Source of the DNA: Ptiloglossa arizonensis
Taxonomy: Eukaryota > Arthropoda > Insecta > Hymenoptera > Colletidae
Reading direction: 5' to 3'
Assembly (NCBI RefSeq): GCF_051014685.1
Contig: NW_027478397.1
Location: 1,364,001-1,428,000 of the forward strand
DNA: 64,000 bases
The notes under the pieces are model-generated. The model did not search any database and was not told the origin of the DNA. It was given only the letters and a program-made list of their open reading frames with translations. Below, one piece after another: positions 25,370 to 39,000 of this stretch. A program made the translations under genes and the position numbers. Within the stretch, counting starts at the first letter, position 1. Each line of letters begins with the position of its first letter.

Positions 25370-27316
25370 TAGTTATTGGTTTCGAGTATCAGATTTGCGA
25401 AAATTTTCATGGTTTCTCAACCATTCCTTAACTTCCAACTGCCATATCTCGCGAACGGATTGACGAACTCGAGAATTTCCTATTGCATGTGAAAGCAGAA
25501 ACTCGCCCGATTACAACGGTATGTGTATTTTTCCCCTAGGCCATTGTAGTTATTGGTTTCGAGTATCAGACTTGCGAAAATTTTGATGGTTTCTCAAGCA
25601 TTCCATAACTTCAAACTCCCATGTCTCGCGAACGGATTGACGAACTCCTGAAATTCCTGTTGCATCTGAAAGCAGAAACTCGCCCGATTACAACGGTATG
25701 TGTATTTTTGACCTAGGCCACAGTTGTTATTGGATTCGAGTATCAGACTTGCGAAAATTTTGATGGTTTCTCAAGCATTCCTTAACTTCAAACTCCCATA
25801 CCTCGCGAACGGATTGACGAACTCGAGAAACACTTGTTGCATCTGAAAGCAGAAACTCGCCCGATTACAACGGTATGTGTATTTTTCCCCTAGGCCATTG
25901 TAGTTATTGGTTTCTAGCATCAGAATTGCGAAAATTTTGATGGTTTCTCAACCATTCCTTAACTTCAAACTCCCATATCTCGCGAACAGAATGACGAACT
26001 CGAGAAATTCCCGTTGCATCTGAAAATGGAAACTCGCCCGATTACAAAGGTATGTGCATTTTTCCCCTATGCCTTTGTAGTTATTGGTTTCGAGTATCAG
26101 ACTTGTGAAAATTTTGATGGTTTCTCAACCATTCCTTAACTTCAAACTCCCATATCTCACGAACGGATTGACGAACTCGAGAAATTCCTGTTGCATCTGA
26201 CAGCAGAAACTCGCCCGATTACAACGGTATGTGTATTTTTCCCCTAGGCCTTTGTAGTTACTGGTTTCGAGTATCAGACTTGTGAAAATTTTGATGGTTT
26301 CTCAACCATTCCTTAACTTCAAACTACCATATCTCGCGAACGGATTGACGAACTCGAGAATTTCCTATTGCATCTGCAAGCAGAAACACGCCCGAATACA
26401 ACGGTACATGTATTTTTGACCTAGGCCGTTCCAGTTATTGGTTTCGAGTATCAGACCAGCGAAAATTTTGAAGGTTTCTTAACCATACCTTAACTTCAAA
26501 CTCCCATATCTCGCGAACGGAATGACGAACTCGAGAAATTCCTGTTGCATCTGAAAGCGAAAACTCGCCCTATTACAAAGGTATGTGCATTTTTCCACTA
26601 TGCCCTTGTAGTTATTGGTTTCAAGTATCAGACTTGCGAAAATTTTGATGGTTTCTCAAGCATTCCTTAACTTCAAACTCCCATATCTCGCGAACGGATT
26701 GACGAACTCGAGAAATTCCTGTTGCATCTGACAGCAGAAACTCGCCCGATTACAACGGTATGTGTATTTTTCCCCTAGGCCATTGTAGTTACTGGTTTCG
26801 AGTATCAGACTTGCGAAAATTTTGATGGTTTCACAACCATTCCTTAACTTCAAACTAGCATATCTCGCGAACGGATTGACGAACTCGAGAATTTCCTATT
26901 GCATCTGAAAGCAGAAACACGCCCGATTACAACGGTACGTGTATTTTTGACCTAGGCCATTCCAGTTATTGGTTTCGAGTATCAGACCAGCGAAAATTTT
27001 GAAGGTTTCTCAACCATTCCTTAACTTCAAACTCCCATATCTCGCGAACGGAATGACGAACTCGAGAAATTCCTGTTGCATCTGAAAGTAGAAACTCGCC
27101 CGATTACAAAGATCTGTGTGTTTTCCCCCTATGCCTTTGAAGTTATTGGTTTCGAGTATCAGACTTTCGAAAATTTTGATGGTTTCTCAACCATTCCTTA
27201 ACTTCAAACTCCCATATCTCGCGAACGGATTGAGGAACTCGAGAAATTCCTGTTGCATCTGAAAGTAGAAACTCGCCCGATTACAATTATATGTGTACTT
27301 TTCCCCTAGGCCATTC
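25370..27316 (+). repeat. 11-mer higher-order repeat, copy 1 (1947 bp)
   Basis: This unit is 11 x 177 = 1947 bp and is repeated directly downstream. Diagnostic variants include AAAATTTTCATGG, CCCATGTCTCGCG, GAACTCCTGAAATTCC, GAGAAACACTTGTTGC, GAAAATGGAAACTCG, CATCTGCAAGCAG and GTACATGTATTTTTGACC. Reading frames within it recur 1947 bp later with identical translations, as expected for an amplified satellite block. Confidence 0.93.
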
Positions 27317-29034
27317 CAGTTATTGGTTTCGAGTATCAGATTTGCGAAAATTTTCATGGTTTCTCAACCATTCCTTAACTTCCAACTGCCATATCTCGCG
27401 AACGGATTGACGAACTCGAGAATTTCCTATTGCATGTGAAAGCAGAAACTCGCCCGATTACAACGGTATGTGTATTTTTCCCCTAGGCCATTGTAGTTAT
27501 TGGTTTCGAGTATCAGACTTGCGAAAATTTTGATGGTTTCTCAAGCATTCCATAACTTCAAACTCCCATGTCTCGCGAACGGATTGACGAACTCCTGAAA
27601 TTCCTGTTGCATCTGAAAGCAGAAACTCGCCCGATTACAACGGTATGTGTATTTTTGACCTAGGCCACAGTTGTTATTGGATTCGAGTATCAGACTTGCG
27701 AAAATTTTGATGGTTTCTCAAGCATTCCTTAACTTCAAACTCCCATACCTCGCGAACGGATTGACGAACTCGAGAAACACTTGTTGCATCTGAAAGCAGA
27801 AACTCGCCCGATTACAACGGTATGTGTATTTTTCCCCTAGGCCATTGTAGTTATTGGTTTCTAGCATCAGAATTGCGAAAATTTTGATGGTTTCTCAACC
27901 ATTCCTTAACTTCAAACTCCCATATCTCGCGAACAGAATGACGAACTCGAGAAATTCCCGTTGCATCTGAAAATGGAAACTCGCCCGATTACAAAGGTAT
28001 GTGCATTTTTCCCCTATGCCTTTGTAGTTATTGGTTTCGAGTATCAGACTTGTGAAAATTTTGATGGTTTCTCAACCATTCCTTAACTTCAAACTCCCAT
28101 ATCTCACGAACGGATTGACGAACTCGAGAAATTCCTGTTGCATCTGACAGCAGAAACTCGCCCGATTACAACGGTATGTGTATTTTTCCCCTAGGCCTTT
28201 GTAGTTACTGGTTTCGAGTATCAGACTTGTGAAAATTTTGATGGTTTCTCAACCATTCCTTAACTTCAAACTACCATATCTCGCGAACGGATTGACGAAC
28301 TCGAGAATTTCCTATTGCATCTGCAAGCAGAAACACGCCCGAATACAACGGTACATGTATTTTTGACCTAGGCCGTTCCAGTTATTGGTTTCGAGTATCA
28401 GACCAGCGAAAATTTTGAAGGTTTCTTAACCATACCTTAACTTCAAACTCCCATATCTCGCGAACGGAATGACGAACTCGAGAAATTCCTGTTGCATCTG
28501 AAAGCGAAAACTCGCCCTATTACAAAGGTATGTGCATTTTTCCACTATGCCCTTGTAGTTATTGGTTTCAAGTATCAGACTTGCGAAAATTTTGATGGTT
28601 TCTCAAGCATTCCTTAACTTCAAACTCCCATATCTCGCGAACGGATTGACGAACTCGAGAAATTCCTGTTGCATCTGACAGCAGAAACTCGCCCGATTAC
28701 AACGGTATGTGTATTTTTCCCCTAGGCCATTGTAGTTACTGGTTTCGAGTATCAGACTTGCGAAAATTTTGATGGTTTCACAACCATTCCTTAACTTCAA
28801 ACTAGCATATCTCGCGAACGGATTGACGAACTCGAGAATTTCCTATTGCATCTGAAAGCAGAAACACGCCCGATTACAACGGTACGTGTATTTTTGACCT
28901 AGGCCATTCCAGTTATTGGTTTCGAGTATCAGACCAGCGAAAATTTTGAAGGTTTCTCAACCATTCCTTAACTTCAAACTCCCATATCTCGCGAACGGAA
29001 TGACGAACTCGAGAAATTCCTGTTGCATCTGAAA
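27317..29034 (+). repeat. 11-mer higher-order repeat, copy 2
   Basis: This is a near-exact second copy of 25370-27088. It diverges at about 29035, where GAAAGTGGAAACTCG replaces GAAAGTAGAAACTCG and the AAGATCTG monomer of the first copy's downstream flank is missing. Confidence 0.93.
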
Positions 29035-29670
29035 GTGGAAACTCGCCCGATTACAACGGTATGTGCATTTTTCACCCATGCCTTTGTAGTTATTGGTTTC
29101 GAGTATCAGACTTGCGAAAATTTTGATGGTTCCTCAACCATTCCTTAACTTCAAACTCCCATATCTCGCGAACGGAATGACGAACTCGAGAATTTCCTAT
29201 TGCATCTGAAAGCAGAAACTCGCCCCATTACAACCGTATGTGTATTTTTGCCCTAGGCCATAGTTGTTATTGGATTCGAGTATCAGACTTGCGAAAATTT
29301 TGATGGTTTCTCAAGCATTCCTTAACTTCAAACTCCCATATCTCGCGAACGGATTGATGAACTCGAGAAATTCCTGTTGCATCTGAAAGCAGAAACTTGC
29401 CCGATTACAACGGTATGTGTGTTTTTCCACTAGACCATTGTAGTTATTGGTTTCTAGCATCAGAATTGCGAAAATTTTGATGGTTTCTCAACCATTCCTT
29501 AACTGCAAACTCCCATATCTCGCGAACGGATTGACGAACTCGAGAAATTTCTGTTGCATCTGAAAGCAGAAACTCGCCCGATTACAACGGTATGTGTACT
29601 TTTCCCCTAGGCCATTCCAGTTATTGGTTTCGAGTATCAGACTTGCGAAAATTTTGATGGTTTCTCAACC
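29035..29670 (+). repeat. Monomers between the 11-mer and block A
   Basis: About 3.6 monomers of mixed type lie here, including the CTAGCATCAGAATTGCG variant and units with TTTTTCACCCATGCC and TTTTTCCACTAGACC. They are not part of either neighbouring large repeat. No other feature is seen. Confidence 0.8.
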
Positions 29671-32600
29671 ATTCCTGAAATTCAAACTCCCATATCTCAC
29701 GAACGGATTGACGAACTCGAGAAATTCCTGTTGCATCTGAAAGCAGAAACTCGCCCGATTACAATGGTGTGTGTACCTTTCCCCTAGGTCATTCCAGTTA
29801 TTGGTTTCGAGTAGCAGACCAGCGAAAATTTTGATGGTTTCTCAAGCATTCCTTAACATCAAACTCCCATATCTCTAGAACGGAATGACGATCTCGAGAA
29901 AATCCTGTTGCATCTGAAAGTAGAAACTCGCCCAATTACAATGGTGTGTGTACCTTTCCCCTAGGCCATTCCAGTTATTCGTTTCTAGCATCAGAATTGC
30001 GAAAATCATGACGGTTTCTCAACGATTCCTTAACTTCAAACTCCCATATCTCGCGAACGGAATGACGAACTCCAGAAATTCCTGTTGCATCTGAAAGTAG
30101 ACACTAGCCCGATTAGAATGGTGTGTGTACTTTTCCCCTAGGCCATTCCAGTTATTCGTTACAAGCATCAGAATTGCGAAAATTTCGATGGTTTCTCAAC
30201 CATTCCTTAACTTCAAACTCCCATATCTCGCGAACGGATTGACGAAATCCATTAATTCCTGTTGCATCTGAAAGTTGAATCTCGCCCCATTACAATGTGG
30301 TGGACTTTTCCCCTAGGCCATTCCAGTAATTGGTTTCGAGTAACAGACCAGCGAAAATTTTGATGGTTTCTCAACCATTCCTTAACTTCAAACTCCCATA
30401 TCTCGCGATCAGATTGACGAACTCGGGAAATTCCTGTTGCATCTGAAAGTAGAAACTCGCCCGATTACAAAGATATGTGTGTTTTTCACCTAGGCCTTTG
30501 TAGTTATTGGTTTCGTGTATCAGACTTGCGAAAATTTTGATGGTTTCTCAACAATTCCTTAACTTCAAACTCCCATTTCTCGCGAACGGATTGACGAACT
30601 CGAGAAATTCCTGTTGCATCTGAAAGTAGAAACTCGCCCGATTACAAAGGTATGTGTGTTTTTCACCTAGGCCTTTATACTTATTGGTTTCGGGTATCAG
30701 ACTTGCGAAAATTTTGATAGTTTCTCAACCATTCCATAACTTCAAACTCCCATTTCTCGCGAACGGATTGACGAACTCGAGAAATTCCTGTTGCATCTGA
30801 AAGTAGAAACTCGCCAGATTACAAAGATATGTGTGTTTTTCACCTAGGCCTTTGTAGTTATTGGTTTCGTGTATCAGACTTGCGAAAATTTTGATGGTTT
30901 CTCAACAATTCCTTAACTTCAAACTCCCATTTCTCGCGAACGGATTGACGAAATCGAGTAATTCCTGTTGCATCTGAAAGTGGAAACTCGACCGGTTACA
31001 ACGGTATGTGTATTTTTGCCCTAGGCCATGCCAGTTATTGGTTTCGGGTATCACACTTGCGAAAATTTTGATAGTTTATCAACCAATCCTTAACTTCAAA
31101 CTCCCATTTCTCGCGAACGGATTGACGTACTCGAGAAATTCCTGTTGCATCTGAAAGTGGAAACTCGACCGGTTACAACGGTTTGTGTATTTTTGCCCTA
31201 GGCCATGCCAGTTATTGGTTTCGGGTATCACACTTGCGAAAATTTTGATAGTTTCTCAACCAATCCTTAACTTCAAACTCCCATTTCTCGCGAACGGATT
31301 GACGTACTCGAGAAATTCCTGTTGCATCTGAAAGTAGAAACTCGCCCGATTACAAAGATATGTGTGTTTTTCACCTAGGCCTATGTAGTTATTGGTTTCG
31401 AGTATCAGACTTGCGAAAATTTTGATAGTATGTCAACCATTCCTTAACTTCAAACTCCCATATCTCGCGAACGGATTGACGAACTCGAGAAATTCCTGTT
31501 GCACCTGGATGCAGAAAATCGCCCGATTACAAAGGTGTGTGTACTTTTCCCCTAGGTCATTCCAGTTATTGGTTTCGAGTATCAGACTTGCGAAAATGTT
31601 GATGGTTGCTCAACCATTCCTTAAATTCAAACTCCCATATCTCGCGAACGGATTGACGAACTCGAGAAATTCCTGTTGCATCTGAAAGTAGAAACTCGCC
31701 CGATTACAAAGATATGTGTGTTTTTCACCTAGGCCGTTATAGTTATTGGTTTCGGGTATCAGATTTGCGAAAATTTTGATAGTTTCTCAACCATTCCATA
31801 ACTTCAAACTCCCATTTCTGGCGAACGGATTGACGAACTCGAGAAATTCCTGTTGCATCTGAAAGTAGAAACTCGCCCGATTACAAAGATATGTGTGTTT
31901 TTCACCTAGGCCTATGTAGTTATTGGTTTCGAGTATCAGACTTGCGAAAATTTTGATAGTTTGTCAACCATTCCTTAACTTCAAACTCCCATATCTCGCG
32001 AACGGATTGACGAAATCGAGAAATTCCTGCTGCATCAGAAAGTAGAAACTCGCCCGATTACAAAGATATGTGTGTTTTTCACCTAGGCCTTTGTAGTTAT
32101 TGGTTTCGACTATCAGACTTGCGAAAATTTTGATGGTTTCTCAACCATTCCTTAACTTGAAACACCCATATCTCGCGAACGGATTGACGAACTCCATTAA
32201 TTCCTTTTGCATCTGAAAGTGGAATCTCGCCCGATTACAATGGTGTGTGTACTGTTCCCCTAGGCCATTCCAGTTATTGGTTTCGATTATCAGACCAGCG
32301 AAAATTTTGATGGTTTCTCATCCATTCCTTAACTTCAAACTCCCATATCTCGCGAACGGATTGACGAGCTCGAGAAATTCCTGTCGCATCTGAAAGTAGA
32401 AACTCGCTCGATTACAATGGTATGTGTACTTTTCCCCTACGCCATTCCAGTTATTGGTTTCGAGTATCAGACCAACGAAAATTTTGATGGTTTCTCAACC
32501 ATTCCTTAACTTCAAACTCCCATTTCTCCCGAACGGATTGACGAACTCGGGAAATTCCTGTTGCATCTGAAAGGAGAAACTCGTCCGATTACAATGGTGT

Positions 32601-35600
32601 GTGTACTTTTCCCCTAGTCCATGCCAGTTATTGGTTTCGAGTATCAGACCACCGAAAATTTTGATGGTTTCTCAAGCATTCCTTAACTTCAAACTCCCAT
32701 ATCTCGCGAACGGATTGAGGAAATCGAGAAATTCCTGTTGCATCTGAAAGTAGAAACTCGCCCGATTACAAAGATATGTGTGTTTTTCACCTAGGCCTAT
32801 GTAGTTATTGGTTTCGAGTATCAGACTTGCGAAAATTTTGATAGTTTGTAAATCATTCCTTAACTTCAAACTCCCATATCTCGCGAACGGATTGACGAAC
32901 TCGAGAAATTCCTGTTGCACCTGGAAGCAGAAAATCGCCCGATTACAATGGTGTGTGTACTTTTCCCCTAGGTCATTCCAGTTATTGGTTTCGAGTATCA
33001 GACCACCGAAAATTTTGATGGTTTCTCAACCATTCCTTAACTTCAAACTCCCATATCTGCGAACGGAATGACGAACTCGAGAAATTCCTGTTGCATCTGA
33101 AAGTGGAAACTCGCCCGATTACAAAGGTATGTGCATTTCTCCCCTATGCCTTTGTAGTTATTGGTTTCGAGTATCAGACATGCGAAAATTTTGATGGTTT
33201 CTCAACCATTCCTTAACTTCAAACTCCCATATCTCGCGAACGGATTGACGAACTCGAGAAATTCCTGTTGCATCTGAGAGCAGAAACTCGCCCGATTTCA
33301 ACGGTATGTGCATTTTTGCCCTTGGCCATAGTAGTTATTGGTTTCCAGTATCAGACTTGCGAAAATTGTGATGGTTTCTCAACCATTCCTTAACTTCAAA
33401 CTCCCATATCCCGCGAACGGATTGACGAACTCGAGAAATTCCTGTTGCATCTGAAAGTAGAAACTCGCCCGATTACAAAGATCTGTGTGTTTTCCCCCTA
33501 GGCCTTTGAAGTTATTGGTTTCGAGTATCAGACTTTCGAAAATTTTGATGGTTTCTCAACCATTCCTTAACTTCAAACTCCCATATCTCGCGAACGGATT
33601 GAGGAACTCGAGAAATTCCTGTTGCATCTGAAAGTAGAAACTCGCCCGATTACAATTATATGTGTACTTTTCCCCTAGGCCATTCCAGTTATTGGTTTCT
33701 AGCATCAGAATTGCGAAAATTTTGATGGTTTTTCAACCACTCCTTAACTTCAAACTCCCATATCTCGCGAACGGATTGACGAACTCGAGAAATTCCTGTT
33801 GCATCTGACAGCAGAAACTCGCCCGATTACAACGGTATGTGTATTTTTCCCCTAGGCCATTGTAGTTACTGGTTTCGAGTATCAGACTCGCGAAAATTTT
33901 GAAGGTTTCTTAACCATACCTTAACTTCAAACTCCCATATGTCGCGAACGGAATGACGAACTCGAGAAATTCCTGTTGCATCTGAAAGCGGAAACTCGCC
34001 CGATTACAAAGGTATGTGCATTTTTCCCCTATGCCTTTGTAGTTTATGGTTTCAAGTATCAGACTTGCGAAAATTTTGATGGTTTCTCAAGCATTCCTTA
34101 ACTTCAAACTCCCATATCTCGCGAACGGAATGACGAACTCGAGAAATTCCTCTTGCATCTGAAAGCAGAAACTCGCCCGATTACAACGGTACGTGTATTT
34201 TTCCCCAAGGTCTTTGTAGTTATTGGTTTCGAGTATCAGACTTGCAATAATTTTGATGGTTTCTCAAGCATTCCTTAACTTCAAACTCCCATATCTCGCG
34301 AACGGATTGACGAACTCGAGAAATTCCTGTTGCATCTGACAGCAGAAACTCGACCGATTACAACGGTATGTGTATTTCTCCCCTAGGCCATTGTAGTTAC
34401 TGGTTTCGAGTATCAGACTTGCGAAAATTTTGATGGTTTCTCAACCATTCCTTAACTTCAAACTAGCATATCTCGCGAACGGATCGACGAACTCGAGAAT
34501 TTCCTATTACATATGAAAGCAGAAACACGCCCGATTACAACGGTACGTGTATTTTTGACCTAGGCCATTCCAGTTATTGGTTTCGATTATCAGACCAGCG
34601 AAAATTTTGAAGGTTTCTCAACCATTCCTCAACTTCAAACTCCCATATCTCGCGAACGGAATGACGAACTCGAGAAATTCCTGTTGCATCTGAAAGTGGA
34701 AACTCGCCCGATTACAAAGGTATGTGCATTTTTCCCCTATGCCTTTGTAGTTATCGGTTTCGAGTATCAGACTTGCGAAAATTTTGATGGTTCCTCAACC
34801 ATTCCTTAATTTCAAACTCCCATATCTCGCGAACGGAATGACGAACTCGAGAATTTCCTATTGCATCTGAAAGCAGAAACTCGCCCGATTACAACGGTAT
34901 GTGTATTTTTGACCTAGGCCATAGTTGTTATTGGATTCGTGTATCAGACTTGCGAAAATTTTGATGGTTTCTCAAGCATTCCTTAACTTCAAACTCCCAT
35001 ATCTCGCGAACGGATTGACGAACTCGAGAAACACTTGTTGCATCTGAAAGCAGAAACTCGCCCGATTACAACGGTATGTGTATTTTTCCCCTAGGCCATT
35101 GTAGTTATTGGTTTCTAGCAACAGAATTGCGAAAATTTTGATGGTTTCTCAACCATTCCTTAACTTCAAACTCCCATATCTCACGAACGGAATGACGAAC
35201 TCGAGAAATTCCTGTTGCATCTGAAAGTAGAAACTCGCACGATTACAACGGTACGTGTATTTTTGACCTAGGCCATTCCGGTTATTGGTTTCGAATATCA
35301 GGCCAGCGAATATTTTGAAGGTTTCTCAAGCATTCCTTAACTTCAAACTCCCATATCTCGCGAACGGATTGAGGAACTCGAGAAATTCCTGTTGCATCTG
35401 AAAGTAGAAACTCGCCCGATTACAATTATATGTGTACTTTTCCCCTAGGCCATTCCAGTTATTGGTTTCTAGCATCAGAATTGCGAAAATTTTGATGGTT
35501 TTTCAACCATTCCTTAACTTCAAACTCCCATATCTCGCGAACGGATTGACGAACTCGAGAAATTCCTGTTGCATCTGACAGCAGAAACTCGCCCGATTAC

Positions 35601-36039
35601 AACGGTATGTGTATTTTTCCCCTAGGCCATTGTAGTTACTGGTTTCGAGTATCAGACTCGCGAAAATTTTGAAGGTTTCTTAACCATACCTTAACTTCAA
35701 ACTCCCATATGTCGCGAACGGAATGACGAACTCGAGAAATTCCTGTTGCATCTGAAAGCGGAAACTCGCCCGATTACAAAGGTATGTGCATTTTTCCCCT
35801 ATGCCTTTGTAGTTTATGGTTTCAAGTATCAGACTTGCGAAAATTTTGATGGTTTCTCAAGCATTCCTTAACTTCAAACTCCCATATCTCGCGAACGGAA
35901 TGACGAACTCGAGAAATTCCTCTTGCATCTGAAAGCAGAAACTCGCCCGATTACAACGGTACGTGTATTTTTCCCCAAGGTCTTTGTAGTTATTGGTTTC
36001 GAGTATCAGACTTGCAATAATTTTGATGGTTTCTCAAGC
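29671..36039 (+). repeat. Block A, copy 1: 36-monomer repeat (6369 bp)
   Basis: The stretch is followed directly by a near-identical copy at an offset of 6369 bp, which is 36 x 177 minus 3. The three missing bases are explained by ACAATGTGGTGGAC near 30288 (two short) and ATATCTGCGAACGG near 33053 (one short), both present in both copies. Block-specific variants are TTCCTGAAATTC at the left end, TTTTTCACCTAGG, TTTCGGGTATCA, CCATTAATTCC and GACCACCGAAAA. Inside, 33590-34260 is repeated at 35360-36030 (10 monomers, 1770 bp). I noticed only seven substitutions between the copies. Confidence 0.96.
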
Positions 36040-39000
36040 ATTCCTGAAATTCAAACTCCCATATCTCACGAACGGATTGACGAACTCGAGAAATTCCTGT
36101 TGCATCTGAAAGCAGAAACTCGCCCGATTACAATGGTGTGTGTACCTTTCCCCTAGGTCATTCCAGTTATTGGTTTCGAGTAGCAGACCAGCGAAAATTT
36201 TGATGGTTTCTCAAGCATTCCTTAACATCAAACTCCCATATCTCTAGAACGGAATGACGATCTCGAGAAAATCCTGTTGCATCTGAAAGTAGAAACTCGC
36301 CCAATTACAATGGTGTGTGTACCTTTCCCCTAGGCCATTCCAGTTATTCGTTTCTAGCATCAGAATTGCGAAAATCATGACGGTTTCTCAACGATTCCTT
36401 AACTTCAAACTCCCATATCTCGCGAACGGAATGACGAACTCCAGAAATTCCTGTTGCATCTGAAAGTAGACACTAGCCCGATTAGAATGGTGTGTGTACT
36501 TTTCCCCTAGGCCATTCCAGTTATTCGTTACAAGCATCAGAATTGCGAAAATTTCGATGGTTTCTCAACCATTCCTTAACTTCAAACTCCCATATCTCGC
36601 GAACGGATTGACGAAATCCATTAATTCCTGTTGCATCTGAAAGTTGAATCTCGCCCCATTACAATGTGGTGGACTTTTCCCCTAGGCCATTCCAGTAATT
36701 GGTTTCGAGTAACAGACCAGCGAAAATTTTGATGGTTTCTCAACCATTCCTTAACTTCAAACTCCCATATCTCGCGATCAGATTGACGAACTCGGGAAAT
36801 TCCTGTTGCATCTGAAAGTAGAAACTCGCCCGATTACAAAGATATGTGTGTTTTTCACCTAGGCCTTTGTAGTTATTGGTTTCGTGTATCAGACTTGCGA
36901 AAATTTTGATGGTTTCTCAACAATTCCTTAACTTCAAACTCCCATTTCTCGCGAACGGATTGACGAACTCGAGAAATTCCTGTTGCATCTGAAAGTAGAA
37001 ACTCGCCCGATTACAAAGGTATGTGTGTTTTTCACCTAGGCCTTTATACTTATTGGTTTCGGGTATCAGACTTGCGAAAATTTTGATAGTTTCTCAACCA
37101 TTCCATAACTTCAAACTCCCATTTCTCGCGAACGGATTGACGAACTCGAGAAATTCCTGTTGCATCTGAAAGTAGAAACTCGCCAGATTACAAAGATATG
37201 TGTGTTTTTCACCTAGGCCTTTGTAGTTATTGGTTTCGTGTATCAGACTTGCGAAAATTTTGATGGTTTCTCAACAATTCCTTAACTTCAAACTCCCATT
37301 TCTCGCGAACGGATTGACGAAATCGAGTAATTCCTGTTGCATCTGAAAGTGGAAACTCGACCGGTTACAACGGTATGTGTATTTTTGCCCTAGGCCATGC
37401 CAGTTATTGGTTTCGGGTATCACACTTGCGAAAATTTTGATAGTTTATCAACCAATCCTTAACTTCAAACTCCCATTTCTCGCGAACGGATTGACGTACT
37501 CGAGAAATTCCTGTTGCATCTGAAAGTGGAAACTCGACCGGTTACAACGGTTTGTGTATTTTTGCCCTAGGCCATGCCAGTTATTGGTTTCGGGTATCAC
37601 ACTTGCGAAAATTTTGATAGTTTCTCAACCAATCCTTAACTTCAAACTCCCATTTCTCGCGAACGGATTGACGTACTCGAGAAATTCCTGTTGCATCTGA
37701 AAGTAGAAACTCGCCCGATTACAAAGATATGTGTGTTTTTCACCTAGGCCTATGTAGTTATTGGTTTCGAGTATCAGACTTGCGAAAATTTTGATAGTAT
37801 GTCAACCATTCCTTAACTTCAAACTCCCATATCTCGCGAACGGATTGACGAACTCGAGAAATTCCTGTTGCACCTGGATGCAGAAAATCGCCCGATTACA
37901 AAGGTGTGTGTACTTTTCCCCTAGGTCATTCCAGTTATTGGTTTCGAGTATCAGACTTGCGAAAATGTTGATGGTTGCTCAACCATTCCTTAAATTCAAA
38001 CTCCCATATCTCGCGAACGGATTGACGAACTCGAGAAATTCCTGTTGCATCTGAAAGTAGAAACTCGCCCGATTACAAAGATATGTGTGTTTTTCACCTA
38101 GGCCGTTATAGTTATTGGTTTCGGGTATCAGATTTGCGAAAATTTTGATAGTTTCTCAACCATTCCATAACTTCAAACTCCCATTTCTGGCGAACGGATT
38201 GACGAACTCGAGAAATTCCTGTTGCATCTGAAAGTAGAAACTCGCCCGATTACAAAGATATGTGTGTTTTTCACCTAGGCCTATGTAGTTATTGGTTTCG
38301 AGTATCAGACTTGCGAAAATTTTGATAGTTTGTCAACCATTCCTTAACTTCAAACTCCCATATCTCGCGAACGGATTGACGAAATCGAGAAATTCCTGTT
38401 GCATCAGAAAGTAGAAACTCGCCCGATTACAAAGATATGTGTGTTTTTCACCTAGGCCTTTGTAGTTATTGGTTTCGACTATCAGACTTGCGAAAATTTT
38501 GATGGTTTCTCAACCATTCCTTAACTTGAAACACCCATATCTCGCGAACGGATTGACGAACTCCATTAATTCCTTTTGCATCTGAAAGTGGAATCTCGCC
38601 CGATTACAATGGTGTGTGTACTGTTCCCCTAGGCCATTCCAGTTATTGGTTTCGATTATCAGACCAGCGAAAATTTTGATGGTTTCTCATCCATTCCTTA
38701 ACTTCATACTCCCATATCTCGCGAACGGATTGACGAGCTCGAGAAATTCCTGTTGCATCTGAAAGTAGAAACTCGCTCGATTACAATGGTATGTGTACTT
38801 TTCCCCTACGCCATTCCAGTTATTGGTTTCGAGTATCAGACCAACGAAAATTTTGATGGTTTCTCAACCATTCCTTAACTTCAAACTCCCATTTCTCCCG
38901 AACGGATTGACGAACTCGGGAAATTCCTGTTGCATCTGAAAGGAGAAACTCGTCCGATTACAATGGTGTGTGTACTTTTCCCCTAGTCCATGCCAGTTAT

